From assembly GCA_902620585.1 (NCBI GenBank), contig CACNJC010000001.1:82879-146878 (forward strand): a DNA stretch of 64,000 nucleotides, read 5' to 3'. Every line of letters begins with the position of its first letter. The stretch's first letter is position 1. The position numbers and the translations under genes were made by a program. Shown here piece by piece: positions 1 to 9,615 of the stretch. The notes beneath the pieces are model-generated. The model worked only from the letters and a program-made list of their open reading frames with translations. It was not told the origin of the DNA and did no database searches. Source of the stretch: an uncultured Pelagibacteraceae bacterium (GTDB lineage Bacteria; Pseudomonadota; Alphaproteobacteria; Pelagibacterales; Pelagibacteraceae).

Positions 1-502
1 TTTTTGCTATTCTTGAAGCGTCTTTTTCTTCTCCTAAGATTTTGATGATAAGTTTTAAACTTTTTTCACTGAAATTATTAATTACTTCCTCTGCAGAGAT
101 ATCAGTAAGGCCCATAGTCATATCTAATTTTTCTTTCGAATTAAAGGAGAAACCTCTTTCAAGATTACTCAATTGAATTGAGGACAATCCTAAATCGAAA
201 ATGACTACATCTACTAATTGGTTTTTGACAACAGTTTCAATCTCACTAAATTTTTTTAGATAAAAAGAAAATCTTTCTGGGTATTTTTCCTCTAATTTTC
301 TTGCAATTTCTAATATGAATTGATCCCTATCAAGCGCTATAACATTTGTATTTGAAAATTTTAATAATTTACTTGAGTAGCCTCCTCCTCCAAAAGTACA
401 ATCAACGTAAACACCGCCTTTGTCAGGAGAGCAAATCTTAGTTATTTCGTCCAACATCACAGGAAAATGTTTGAGTTCCAGTGATGATGTGGGGTTGTTC
501 AT
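1..502 (-). CDS. rsmH: 16S rRNA (cytosine1402-N4)-methyltransferase RsmH (MraW), 3' end truncated by window edge
   Basis: My reverse-strand translation from the ATG at 502: MNNPTSSLELKHFPVMLDEITKICSPDKGGVYVDCTFGGGGYSSKLL...; the HFPVMLDE and DCTFGGGGYS motifs are typical of RsmH. Confidence 0.93.
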   Translation of the reverse strand, partial: MNNPTSSLELKHFPVMLDEITKICSPDKGGVYVDCTFGGGGYSSKLLKFSNTNVIALDRDQFILEIARKLEEKYPERFSFYLKKFSEIETVVKNQLVDVVIFDLGLSSIQLSNLERGFSFNSKEKLDMTMGLTDISAEEVINNFSEKSLKLIIKILGEEKDASRIAK

Positions 503-520
503 AATGATTATGCAATATCA

Positions 521-2014
521 TTAAAACTTTTGTTTTCTTAAGAAAGCAGGAATTTCAAAATCTTCCTCTTCATCAGAGTCTTGATCAAAAAGCTTATCCA
601 TATGGGTTTCATTATCCTCATTTGTGTCGCTTTCAGTTTCAAGTTTAATCTCATCTGAAAAAAGTTTAGGTGTGTACTCCTCTTGATCTTCAGTCTCTGG
701 TTTGACGCTATCTGTCAATTCCGGATGAGTAGAGTTTTCAGTATTATTCTCTATATATGATGCGCTCTCAATAGAAACTCCTGTGGGAACGTTTTCTGAA
801 TCTTGTTGATTTATAAGATTTTGATTTTCTGGTTCAGAAATGCTTTGTTCTAAATTGCTAATTGCAGAATGTTCATTCTCTTCATTTACTTCAAATTTTT
901 CATCTAGTTTTAGTGCAGTAGCTCCATCAATTGAACCATAAGTATTATTTTCTACTTTAGTATTAGTTGAAAATAAACCTTCAGAATAACCATTATTCCT
1001 ATTTTGTATTCTAGAAACCATATTTAAAACTGTATTGCTCTCTGGTTTGTGTCCATCTAAAGAAGTAGCAACTATTGACACTCTTATTTTGCCAGCCATA
1101 TTTTCATCTTTTATTGCACCGAATATAAATTCTGCTTCAGGATCAACTTCAGCTGTTACTTTTTGAACTATTTGATCAACCTCAAAAAGAGTTAAATCTT
1201 TTCCACCTGTAATATTGATTAAAAGACCCTTTGCGCCTTTCAGAGAATATTCATCAATTAGAGGATTGTTTAATGCCATTTCTGTTGCAACTGTAGATCT
1301 ATTATCACCTTCGGCTTCGCCAGTTCCCATCATTGCTTTTCCCATAGAGCTCATTACAGTTTCTACATCAGCGAAATCTAAATTTATCATACCTGGTCTT
1401 ACCATTAAATCAGTTACACTTTGCACTCCTTGTTTTAAAACGTTATTTGAAAGATGAAACGATTCTTCAAATGTAGTTGTCTCACTTGCAATTTTGAATA
1501 AATTTTGATTTGGTACGACTATTGTAGTATCTAAATGTTTTTTTAGAGCTTCTAAACCTTCAAGCGCTCTTCTCATTCTCTTTGGACCTTCGTAAGAAAA
1601 AGGTAAAGTAGTTACACCAACAGTTAAGATATTTAATTCTTTTGCAGCTTTAGCGATTACATGCGAAGCTCCTGTTCCTGTGCCTCCGCCCATTCCAGCT
1701 GCAATGAAAACCATGTTGCTTCCTTGAATATAATTTACAATCTCCCCTAAAGACTCATCTGCAGCAGCTTGACCAATATTATGTTTTGCTCCAGCGCCTA
1801 ATCCTTTAGTTAGATTCATGCCTATTTGAATTTTTGCGTGTGCTTTATTAACTTTTAGATCCTGAGCATCAGTATTAATTGCTACAAACTCTACGCCTTC
1901 CATGCCTGCTTCAATCATTGCATTAATTGCATTACCACCTGCACCACCAACTCCTAAAACTAAAATTCTAGGTTTTAATTCTTTAAGCTCGCCTCCTCCA
2001 ATATTTATACTCAT
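521..2014 (-). CDS. ftsZ: Cell division protein FtsZ
   Basis: Tubulin-like signature GMGGGTGTGAS, N-terminal ILVLGVGGAGGNAINAM, C-terminal peptide DFEIPAFLRKQ. Confidence 0.98.
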   Translation of the reverse strand: MSINIGGGELKELKPRILVLGVGGAGGNAINAMIEAGMEGVEFVAINTDAQDLKVNKAHAKIQIGMNLTKGLGAGAKHNIGQAAADESLGEIVNYIQGSNMVFIAAGMGGGTGTGASHVIAKAAKELNILTVGVTTLPFSYEGPKRMRRALEGLEALKKHLDTTIVVPNQNLFKIASETTTFEESFHLSNNVLKQGVQSVTDLMVRPGMINLDFADVETVMSSMGKAMMGTGEAEGDNRSTVATEMALNNPLIDEYSLKGAKGLLINITGGKDLTLFEVDQIVQKVTAEVDPEAEFIFGAIKDENMAGKIRVSIVATSLDGHKPESNTVLNMVSRIQNRNNGYSEGLFSTNTKVENNTYGSIDGATALKLDEKFEVNEENEHSAISNLEQSISEPENQNLINQQDSENVPTGVSIESASYIENNTENSTHPELTDSVKPETEDQEEYTPKLFSDEIKLETESDTNEDNETHMDKLFDQDSDEEEDFEIPAFLRKQKF

Positions 2015-2475
2015 ACTATCTCCCCTTTCTTTTTATTTTCCCATTTTAAATTAGACCTATTTTGAAAGGCTTTTTTTCTTGCAACAATACTAAATTTTTC
2101 AAAATTTTTTGGGTCCCATATTTGGAAAGTTTTTCCAAGTCCAACAAATAAAATGTTATTATTTATTTTAGCATGACTTAATAATTTTTCTGTAAAAGAG
2201 ACTCTGCCTTCAGTGTCAAATTGTAGATTTATACTTTTGGATAATATTGAAGTTGCAAAAAAATCTCTTTTTTCCTCAAATGGATTTAAAGAGTCTATTG
2301 TGTCGGATAGTTTTTCTATTCTATCTTGAGAACATGCCTCTAGTGCATTGTGATTGAAAGACGGGTAAGTAATAAATCCATTATAGCCCATAGAATTTAA
2401 ATGAGATCTAAAAGTTGCAGGCACAGATACTCTCCCTTTCTTGTCCAATTTGTTTTCGTAACTTGATAAAAACAT
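2011..2475 (-). CDS. mraZ: Transcriptional regulator MraZ
   Basis: MFLSSYENKLDKKGRVSVPATFRSHL is typical of MraZ (AbrB-like fold); lies next to ftsZ/rsmH. Confidence 0.95.
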   Translation of the reverse strand: MFLSSYENKLDKKGRVSVPATFRSHLNSMGYNGFITYPSFNHNALEACSQDRIEKLSDTIDSLNPFEEKRDFFATSILSKSINLQFDTEGRVSFTEKLLSHAKINNNILFVGLGKTFQIWDPKNFEKFSIVARKKAFQNRSNLKWENKKKGEIV

Positions 2476-2526
2476 TGTTATTTAAAACCTCTAAAATATT
2501 TAACTTTTTCAAATCACCCTCCATTA

Positions 2527-2551
2527 TGGGATTATTTGGGATAGTATGGGT
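2527..2551. promoter_or_regulatory. Putative MraZ operator: three TGGGN direct repeats with 5-nt spacers
   Basis: TGGGA-ttatt-TGGGA-tagta-TGGGT read on the + strand, about 50 nt upstream of the mraZ start; overlaps a candidate minus-strand promoter (TTGACT-N16-TACTAT). Confidence 0.75.
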
Positions 2552-2621
2552 TTTAATAAAATAGTCAATACAATACTTTTTAAGTGTTAAGTACAAATAG
2601 TGAACATTATTAAGAGATTAT

Positions 2622-2985
2622 TTGCCAGATAATCTGTAAGCCGGGTTCTGTCATTGAAGATATCATTTCTCTAGGCTTGAATTCGCACTCAAGCTCAAGC
2701 GGTTAACCCAGAAGACTAATTAAAGACTATTTTTAGCAAATAAATGCAATGTCTTCTCTATTTAACCTTGCTCCCAGTGGGGTTTGCCGTGCGTTTTTTG
2801 TTACCAAAAAACCGGTGAGCTCTTACCTCGCCGTTTCACCCTTGCCTTGATTAGGCGGTTTGATTTCTGTGGCACTATCCCTGAGGTCACCCTCGCCAGC
2901 CATTAACTGGCACTGTGTCCTTATGGAGCCCGGACTTTCCTCTATTAATAAAATTAACAGCGAATATCCAACTATCTGGCTCAAT
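2622..2985 (-). ncRNA. rnpB: RNase P RNA (bacterial class A)
   Basis: Minus strand contains GAGGAAAGTCCGGGCTCC near the 5' end and ACAGAACCCGGCTTA near the 3' end; the ends pair (GCCAGATAGTT with AGATTATCTGGC). Ends approximate. Confidence 0.96.
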
Positions 2986-3022
2986 CTATGTAAAGTTTAA
3001 AGGGTCAAAAATCAAGTAAAAT

Positions 3023-3745
3023 CTACTGTTTTTTAGCTAAATTAGAACTTATTTTTAAACATTCTATGTCTATTATTCCGTCAATTTTTCTTTGTCTAAA
3101 TCTTCTTTGAAAAGCTTTTATAATCATAGTATCGTTTTTAGATGGTCTATTAATACTAAAATATCTGTAGCCTATTTTATGGATGTTTTTAAAAAACATT
3201 TTTCGTAAATTCTCTCTTTTAAAATTCTTAGATAATAATTTTTTTTTACTTGAAGAATGCCATATTCCTATTTTTTTATTTTTTAATTTGAGCCAAGGAA
3301 ATTTTTCACCGGGGTCAGATTTTCTTAATGGAGCTATATCGGAATGACCTAAAAAAAGATTTTTATTAATTTTATATTTATTTTTAAGTTTAGTACAAAG
3401 TCGTATTAATGCATTAATTTGTTTTTTTGGAAACTTTTGATAACCAAATTTATGCCCTTTGTTTACCAGTTCAATTCCTATTGATTTTTTATTAAGATTT
3501 TCTAGTTTCCCCCACTTTGATTTACCTGCATGCCAAGCAATTCTATTATCTGCCACTATTTGAGATATCTCTCCATTTCGATCGATAAAATAGTGGCAAC
3601 TTACCTTGTGTTTATCATTTGTTAATCTTTTAAGGGCTACACGTGTAGATTGCATTCCGGTATAATGGATAATTATAACCTTTATTTCTTTAAAATTTCT
3701 CTTTTTTTTTGAAAAACTGCTTGTTTTTAATGATTTAATTTTCAT
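3023..3745 (-). CDS. N-acetylmuramoyl-L-alanine amidase (amidase_2, AmiD-like)
   Basis: VIIIHYTGMQS, SCHYFIDRNGEISQIV, AWHAG, IGIELVN, GHSDIAPLRKSDPGEKFPW motifs. Confidence 0.9.
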   Translation of the reverse strand: MKIKSLKTSSFSKKKRNFKEIKVIIIHYTGMQSTRVALKRLTNDKHKVSCHYFIDRNGEISQIVADNRIAWHAGKSKWGKLENLNKKSIGIELVNKGHKFGYQKFPKKQINALIRLCTKLKNKYKINKNLFLGHSDIAPLRKSDPGEKFPWLKLKNKKIGIWHSSSKKKLLSKNFKRENLRKMFFKNIHKIGYRYFSINRPSKNDTMIIKAFQRRFRQRKIDGIIDIECLKISSNLAKKQ

Positions 3746-3851
3746 TTTTTGGCAAATTTAAATAGAAATATAAACAAAATTTGGACTAAAATCTCATAAA
3801 TAAAAGTATGAATTATGTGCAAAATCTATTTAATTTCTATATATAGCGATT

Positions 3852-4595
3852 ATGAGTTATAAAAAATTATACTTATTAGTTTGCTCTTTTTTGATGGTGT
3901 TTGCTTATAGTGCAAGCGCTGAAACAGATAAAGAATGTTTTGAAAAAGTAAGTAGAGGAATTTTTAAGTTCAATCAGGGGTTTGATAATATAATTTTAGA
4001 ACCTGTTGCAAAAGTTTATAATAAGCTTCCTGAACCGGTAAGAAAAGGGACAGGCAATTTTACTTCAAATATCGCCACTCTGCTTTCTATTCCTAATCAT
4101 ATTTTGCAAGGAGAGGTAAGATTAGCAGGTCATGCTACAGGTAGTTTTTTAATTAATTCAACAATCGGAGTTCTTGGTTTTGGTAATCCAGCAAGTCTTA
4201 TGGGTCTTGAAAATCAAAAAGAAGATTTGGGCCAGACACTCGGATCTTACGGAGTTAAAGGAGGATGTTATTTTGTTATGCCAATTTTAGGTCCTACTAC
4301 TGTAAGAGATACTTTGGGCATGATTGCTGATACAAATTATTTAGATCCTTTTGCAAGAGTTACCTGGCACGAAAAAGAAGTAAAAAACATTTCAGGTACA
4401 AAAATTGACTATGTAGGAGTTAAAGCTGCTACTGCCGTAGACTTTAGAGGTGATAATATGACGAATTTCGAAAGTTTAGAAAAAAACTCAATAGATTTAT
4501 ACGCAGCTACAAAAAGTTTGTATCTGCAAGATAGGAAAAATAAAATTAATAACTCCAGTGATAATGAAGATGACTGGGGAAATCTAGACAACTAA
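3852..4595 (+). CDS. mlaA: MlaA/VacJ family lipid-asymmetry protein
   Basis: Signal peptide; FNRGIFKFNQ-like start, NSTIGVLGFGNPA, EDLGQTLGSYGVKGGCYFVMPILGPTTVRD. Confidence 0.92.
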   Translation: MSYKKLYLLVCSFLMVFAYSASAETDKECFEKVSRGIFKFNQGFDNIILEPVAKVYNKLPEPVRKGTGNFTSNIATLLSIPNHILQGEVRLAGHATGSFLINSTIGVLGFGNPASLMGLENQKEDLGQTLGSYGVKGGCYFVMPILGPTTVRDTLGMIADTNYLDPFARVTWHEKEVKNISGTKIDYVGVKAATAVDFRGDNMTNFESLEKNSIDLYAATKSLYLQDRKNKINNSSDNEDDWGNLDN

Positions 4596-4607
4596 GATTA
4601 AGATTAA

Positions 4608-5207
4608 ATGAAAAAGTTAATTCTAATTTTAGTTTCATGTATTTTCATAGTAAAGATATCCTACGCTACCACTTATAGTTCTGATCCAAAAATGTTTGTT
4701 TCTGAATTAGTTTATGATGCTACAAGTAAATTATCAGATAAAAATTTAAGTACAGAAGAAAAGCATTCTTTAATAGAAAGTATTGCAATAGATAATGTTG
4801 ATATTAACGCATTGGGATTATATACGCTTGGAGAGCTAAGAAAAACAGCCGATGAAGATAGCTTGAGAAATTACCAAAAATCTTTTCAGAAATATTTTTT
4901 AAAAACTCTCACTTCTAGATTATCAGATTATTCATCAAATAAATTTGAAATAATTGAGGCTGAGAAAAAAAGTGCAAACTATACAATCGTTAAATCAAAA
5001 ATTTCCGGGAATGAAAATCAACCAGAAATAAAGATTGATTGGAGAATTTATACTAAAGATCCTCAAAAACCACTTGTGAGAGATTTAATTGTTGAGGGCT
5101 TAAGTTTAGCTAGAGCTCAAAAGGAAGAGTTTAATTCTATTTTGACCTCTAACAACAATGACATAAATATTTTGATTTCAAAGCTTGATGAGTTTATAAA
5201 AAAATAA
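4608..5207 (+). CDS. mlaC: MlaC/Ttg2D family phospholipid-binding protein
   Basis: Signal peptide, YQKSFQKYFLKTLTSRLSDY and WRIYTKDPQKPLVRDLIVEGLSLARAQKEEFNSIL; directly follows mlaA. Confidence 0.88.
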   Translation: MKKLILILVSCIFIVKISYATTYSSDPKMFVSELVYDATSKLSDKNLSTEEKHSLIESIAIDNVDINALGLYTLGELRKTADEDSLRNYQKSFQKYFLKTLTSRLSDYSSNKFEIIEAEKKSANYTIVKSKISGNENQPEIKIDWRIYTKDPQKPLVRDLIVEGLSLARAQKEEFNSILTSNNNDINILISKLDEFIKK

Positions 5208-5210
5208 TTT

Positions 5211-5287
5211 TGGTGGGCCCGCCAGGACTCGAACCTGGGACCAATACATTATGAGTGTACTGCTCTAACCAACTGAGCTACAGGCCC
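5211..5287 (-). tRNA. tRNA with anticodon CAU; probably tRNA-Ile2 (lysidine-modified) rather than elongator Met
   Basis: GGGCCTGTAGCTCAGTTGGTTAGAGCAGTACACTCATAATGTATTGGTCCCAGGTTCGAGTCCTGGCGGGCCCACCA folds as a cloverleaf; CCA encoded; C4:G69 and C5:G68 acceptor pairs. Confidence 0.95.
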
Positions 5288-5316
5288 TTGATTACTATCT
5301 TTTACATCAGAAAAAA

Positions 5317-7179
5317 TTACTTTTCTAGAAAACTTTTCAATTGCTTTGATCTGCTTGGGTGCTTTAATTTTCTTAATGCTTTGGCTTCAATTTGTCTTAT
5401 TCTTTCTCTAGTTACCGAAAATTGTAACCCAACTTCTTCTAAGGTGTGATCTGTGTTCATCCCAATTCCAAAACGCATTCTTAAAACTCTTTCTTCTCTT
5501 GGTGTTAGAGAGGCTAAAATTTTAGTAGTAGACTCACTTAAATTTGATTGAATAGCCGTGTCTAAAGGTTGTAAAGCATTCTTATCTTCAATAAAATCTC
5601 CTAAACTACTATCTTCCTCATCACCAACTGGAGTTTCAAGTGACACTGGCTCTTTTGCTATTTTCAAAACTTTTCTTACTTTTTCAAGAGGCATTGCAAG
5701 TTTTTTTGCCAGTTCCTCTGGTGTTGGTTCTCTTCCAAACTCACTCATAATTTGTCTTTGAGTTCTTACAATTTTATTAATTGTCTCTATCATATGCACA
5801 GGAATTCGAATTGTTCTTGCTTGATCAGCTATTGATCTCGTAATAGCTTGTCTGATCCACCACGTAGCATATGTTGAAAACTTATAACCTCTTCTGTATT
5901 CAAATTTATCTACTGCTTTCATTAATCCAATATTACCCTCTTGAATTAAATCTAAAAATTGAAGACCTCTATTAGTATATTTTTTTGCTATTGAAATAAC
6001 TAATCTTAAATTAGCCTCAACCATTTCTTTTTTTGCTATTCTGGACTCTCTCTCCCCTTTTTGAATTCTACTTACTAATTTTTTAAATTCACCAACTGAT
6101 AAACCAATCTTTTTACTAAAATCTACTAACCTTTCTCTAATTTCTGAAAAATCTTTTTTAAATTTTTTAAAGAAATTTTTCCAAGTTTGATTTTCTTTTA
6201 AAAAAGTTTCAAATTTAGGATTAATTTCATTGCCAATATAATATTTTAAAAATTCCTCTCTTGAAATCTTGTTATCCATAGCTAATCTTAATAGCACACC
6301 TTCTAAAGAAACTATCTTTTTGTTTTCTTTATAATGTGATTGAACTAATTCTTCTACAACATGTGGGGCCAATTGGAGATTTTTAAAATTATCAACTAAT
6401 ACACTTTGTATCTTTTTAAAATTTTTATTTTTTGATACTGAAAGTTCTTTTGAAGCTAATAAACAATCTAATTTTTCTTTTTGATATTTTTGAAGTTTTG
6501 AATAATTTTTATTTAAGGAATCAAGAATGTTAATTATTTTTGGCTTGATTTCCTCTTCCATTTTTGCCAATGAAACGTTGAACTCATCATCTTCTGTATT
6601 ATTATCTTCTTCCTTTTTTTCATCATCCTTATCTTTTTTCTCATCTTTGCTTTTTAATTTTTTTTCAATTTTAAGTTCGTCCTCTTCTTCTTGGGATTCA
6701 AAATCTTCATAGGTTGAGTCTATGTCGATAATATCTCTTACAAGTAGTTGTTGATTTTCAATTTGTTCTTTCCATTCAAATATTTTTTTTCCCACCAAAG
6801 GGCTTTGAGTTAAAGCGTTAATCATTACATCTTTTCCTGCTTCAATTCTTTTTGCAATAGCGATTTCACCTTCTCTTGATAGAAGTTCAACTCCACCCAT
6901 TTCTCTAAGATACATTCTAATTGGATCGTCACTCTTATCTGAAGATTTTTCTTCAGTTGTGTTGGTAGTTTCCTTTTTTTTATTTGATTGATATTGGGAT
7001 TTCTTTTCTACTAATGTTATTTTTTCATCAACGATAATTATAAAGGCTTTTTCAATATTCTCTACTGTTCCGTTTCTTTTGCCTAATGATTTTCCAAGCT
7101 CTTCGTAGGTAATAAATCCTCTATGCTTACCCTTGTCTAGAAGTCTTTCGAATGATTTTGTAATTATTTTTTCAGCCAT
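5317..7179 (-). CDS. rpoD: RNA polymerase primary sigma factor RpoD (sigma-70)
   Basis: Region 2 [48 protein letters not shown] and region 4 [15 protein letters not shown]...[21 protein letters not shown]. Confidence 0.98.
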   Translation of the reverse strand: MAEKIITKSFERLLDKGKHRGFITYEELGKSLGKRNGTVENIEKAFIIIVDEKITLVEKKSQYQSNKKKETTNTTEEKSSDKSDDPIRMYLREMGGVELLSREGEIAIAKRIEAGKDVMINALTQSPLVGKKIFEWKEQIENQQLLVRDIIDIDSTYEDFESQEEEDELKIEKKLKSKDEKKDKDDEKKEEDNNTEDDEFNVSLAKMEEEIKPKIINILDSLNKNYSKLQKYQKEKLDCLLASKELSVSKNKNFKKIQSVLVDNFKNLQLAPHVVEELVQSHYKENKKIVSLEGVLLRLAMDNKISREEFLKYYIGNEINPKFETFLKENQTWKNFFKKFKKDFSEIRERLVDFSKKIGLSVGEFKKLVSRIQKGERESRIAKKEMVEANLRLVISIAKKYTNRGLQFLDLIQEGNIGLMKAVDKFEYRRGYKFSTYATWWIRQAITRSIADQARTIRIPVHMIETINKIVRTQRQIMSEFGREPTPEELAKKLAMPLEKVRKVLKIAKEPVSLETPVGDEEDSSLGDFIEDKNALQPLDTAIQSNLSESTTKILASLTPREERVLRMRFGIGMNTDHTLEEVGLQFSVTRERIRQIEAKALRKLKHPSRSKQLKSFLEK

Positions 7180-7191
7180 TAAAATTTTGTT

Positions 7192-7222
7192 AGAGCAGTG
7201 CAGTATATATAATCACTACTCT
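7192..7222 (-). promoter_or_regulatory. Hairpin in the dnaG-rpoD intergenic region
   Basis: Minus strand AGAGTAGTG-(13 nt)-CACTGCTCT: 9-bp stem with one G:U pair and no following T-run. Confidence 0.5.
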
Positions 7223-7240
7223 GCAAAAATCTATCTTTTT

Positions 7241-9037
7241 TTATTCCCTATTTAGTTGATTTTTAAGCTTAATTAACTCTGAATAGGAGTTTTCGTCCAA
7301 GTTATTGATCAATTCTTTTTCAAGAGATTCTATTTTTTTTAGATTACTAAGCTCTCTAAGCTCAACTAATAACTCGTTCATTAATTCTAATATCGATTGA
7401 TCGTCTTTTGAATTTAAAATTATTTGAATACTAGAGAATTCTTGAATTTCTTTAATTAATTTTTCGTAATCAAATGCTATTTTCGATTTAATTAAATCTT
7501 TATCATCTCCATTTGATAGAGAGGAGATAATTAATCTTTTTAAACTTTCATTTTCTTTTGATAAAAAAGTTATTTCAGAGAGTTCTTCAATTTTTTTTGA
7601 GGCTATATCAAGATAATTCAACATTAAATATAATAATGAATACTCTTTTATTTCAATTTTTGAAAAATGATTTTTTTTCATGTGTAGCGACTTTGTCTCA
7701 TTTAACAATTTTAGATTTGACTGTTGGTTATATTTTTTAAATCTAGAGAATGATTGTCTATTGCTTTGAAGTGGAGTCAGCTTTTTAATTTCATCTAAAA
7801 ACTCTTCTAAAACATATTTTCTAAGTGTCTCATCCTTAATTGAGTAACATAATTTTTTTATTTCCTTCTCAAATTTTGATATTTCAAAAGGATTTTTTCT
7901 GTTTATCTTGCTCAGGTAGTAGTCCCATATATATGTTTGAATAATCTTTTTTTTATTTAAAAGAGACAAAAAATTATCCTTGCCATTTTTAATTATGAAT
8001 TCATCTGGATCATTGCCATCAGGCATCTGGGAAAAAAAAATTTTATTGTCTTCACTAATTATTGGTAAAAGTTTTTCCGCTATTCTAAGAGCAGCACTTT
8101 GGCCACTTTGGTCGCCATCTAAACATATAATTGGATTTGAAAAAAATTTCCAAATAACATTTATTTGTTTTTCAGTTAATGCTGTTCCTGAGTTTGCGAT
8201 TACATTTTTAATTCCAGCTGAATAAACACTTACCACATCGATGTAACCTTCAACTATTATTACTTCATTGGTTGTTGCTCTAGAATTTTTTGCTTTATCT
8301 AAATTGTAAATCATACTCCCCTTTTTATAAAACTCAGTTTCAGGTGAATTAATGTACTTTGCTAATTTACTTTCTTTTATTATCCTTCCACCAAAAGCAA
8401 TTGTGTCACCAGCAATATTGTTAACAGGAAAAATTATTCTTGAATTAAATCTATCGATAAATTTTTCACTTGTATCATGTTTAAAATATAAACCAGTTAA
8501 ATTAATATTTTCCTCAGAATAATTTTTTAATAATGATTCATAAAAATCATTTTTCCAAGGAACATAACCTAATTTAAATTCTTCAATTATATCCTTTTTT
8601 AAACCTCTCTTTAATAAATATTCTAGAGCTTCTTTGTTTTTTGGATTAAATAGTTCTTTATGGAAATAATCTTTATAGTCGTTATAAATTTTTTTGTAGC
8701 TTTCAAAACGTAAATCTTTTTTTTTATCAAAATTTGAAAACCTATAAGGTTGCATTCCTGCCTCTGCCGCTAAAATCTTTACGGCTTCTCCGAATCCTAT
8801 TGATTTTGTTTTCATTAAAAAATCAAAAATATTTCCATGTTCTCCACTACTAAAACAATGATAAAATTCCTTTTCATCATTTACAGTAAATGATGGACTT
8901 TTTTCATTTTTAAACGGAGAAAGACCTATGAATTCTTTTCCTCTTTTTTTTAATTGAACTGATTTTCCAACAACTTGTGATACTTTCAGTCTCATCTTTA
9001 TTTCATCTAAATAGTCTTTTGGATATTTCATAATCAT
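7241..9037 (-). CDS. dnaG: DNA primase DnaG
   Basis: GLSPFKNEKSPSFTVNDEKEFYHCFSSGEHGNIFDFLM zinc-finger region, EGYIDVVSVYSAGIKNVIANSGTALT Toprim region. Confidence 0.97.
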   Translation of the reverse strand: MIMKYPKDYLDEIKMRLKVSQVVGKSVQLKKRGKEFIGLSPFKNEKSPSFTVNDEKEFYHCFSSGEHGNIFDFLMKTKSIGFGEAVKILAAEAGMQPYRFSNFDKKKDLRFESYKKIYNDYKDYFHKELFNPKNKEALEYLLKRGLKKDIIEEFKLGYVPWKNDFYESLLKNYSEENINLTGLYFKHDTSEKFIDRFNSRIIFPVNNIAGDTIAFGGRIIKESKLAKYINSPETEFYKKGSMIYNLDKAKNSRATTNEVIIVEGYIDVVSVYSAGIKNVIANSGTALTEKQINVIWKFFSNPIICLDGDQSGQSAALRIAEKLLPIISEDNKIFFSQMPDGNDPDEFIIKNGKDNFLSLLNKKKIIQTYIWDYYLSKINRKNPFEISKFEKEIKKLCYSIKDETLRKYVLEEFLDEIKKLTPLQSNRQSFSRFKKYNQQSNLKLLNETKSLHMKKNHFSKIEIKEYSLLYLMLNYLDIASKKIEELSEITFLSKENESLKRLIISSLSNGDDKDLIKSKIAFDYEKLIKEIQEFSSIQIILNSKDDQSILELMNELLVELRELSNLKKIESLEKELINNLDENSYSELIKLKNQLNRE

Positions 9038-9489
9038 TTTAACAAGTCTTTTATTAACAAACTTACTTTGGAAAAATCCAATGAGTCTGCGTGCTTAGAC
9101 TTTAAAACACTCATAACCTTTCCCATATCTTTAATTGATTCAGCCCCTGAGGATTTTATTACATCTTCACAAATTTTTTTTGTTTCCTCGTCGCTTAGTT
9201 GTTTTGGAAGAAATGTCTGAATGATTCCTATTTCCTTGAGTTCATTATCAAGAAGTTCTTTTCTTCCTGCTTTTTTATATACTTCACATGACTCATTTCT
9301 TTGTTTAACCATTTTTTTTAAAATTGCAGTTATATCACTATCTGAGATACCCTTTTTCTCTTTGGTTCTGTTTGCTATCTCTGCGTCTTTAATTGCCGAG
9401 ACTATTAGTCTCAACGTAGGGTATGTATTTTTATCTTTTCCTTTAAGAGCTTGATTTAGCTTTTCTTCTATTTGAGTTTTTATGGACAT
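9034..9489 (-). CDS. YqeY/GatB-like domain protein
   Basis: ALKGKDKNTYPTLRLIVSAIKDAEI, FLPKQLSDEE, DMGKVMSVLKSKHADSLDFSKVSLLIKDLL; lies next to dnaG. Confidence 0.9.
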   Translation of the reverse strand: MSIKTQIEEKLNQALKGKDKNTYPTLRLIVSAIKDAEIANRTKEKKGISDSDITAILKKMVKQRNESCEVYKKAGRKELLDNELKEIGIIQTFLPKQLSDEETKKICEDVIKSSGAESIKDMGKVMSVLKSKHADSLDFSKVSLLIKDLLK

Positions 9490-9589
9490 AAATTTTGTTC
9501 TTTTACTTTAATCACAATTCTTGTCTAAAATAAAAAAAACTTTCTTGACGATTATATTTCTATTTCATATGTTTCGCAAAATCATGTTT

Positions 9590-9612
9590 ATAAGTTTTTT
9601 ACTTTAACTTAT
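9590..9612 (+). promoter_or_regulatory. Inverted repeat (possible leader hairpin) just upstream of carA
   Basis: ATAAGTT-(9 nt)-AACTTAT, 3 nt before the TTG start; candidate promoter TTGACG-N17-TATGTT at 9545..9573. Confidence 0.35.
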
Positions 9613-9615
9613 GAG

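Noticed and set aside
1215-1457. 80-aa ORF antisense to ftsZ
   Set aside because: Within conserved FtsZ; not supported as coding.
2408-2596. 62-aa minus-strand ORF over the mraZ start and upstream region
   Set aside because: Out of frame with mraZ and covers the promoter and TGGGN array.
6567-6712. Acidic/lysine-rich low-complexity stretch in rpoD
   Set aside because: Sits in the variable non-conserved region between sigma regions 1 and 2; common in primary sigma factors.
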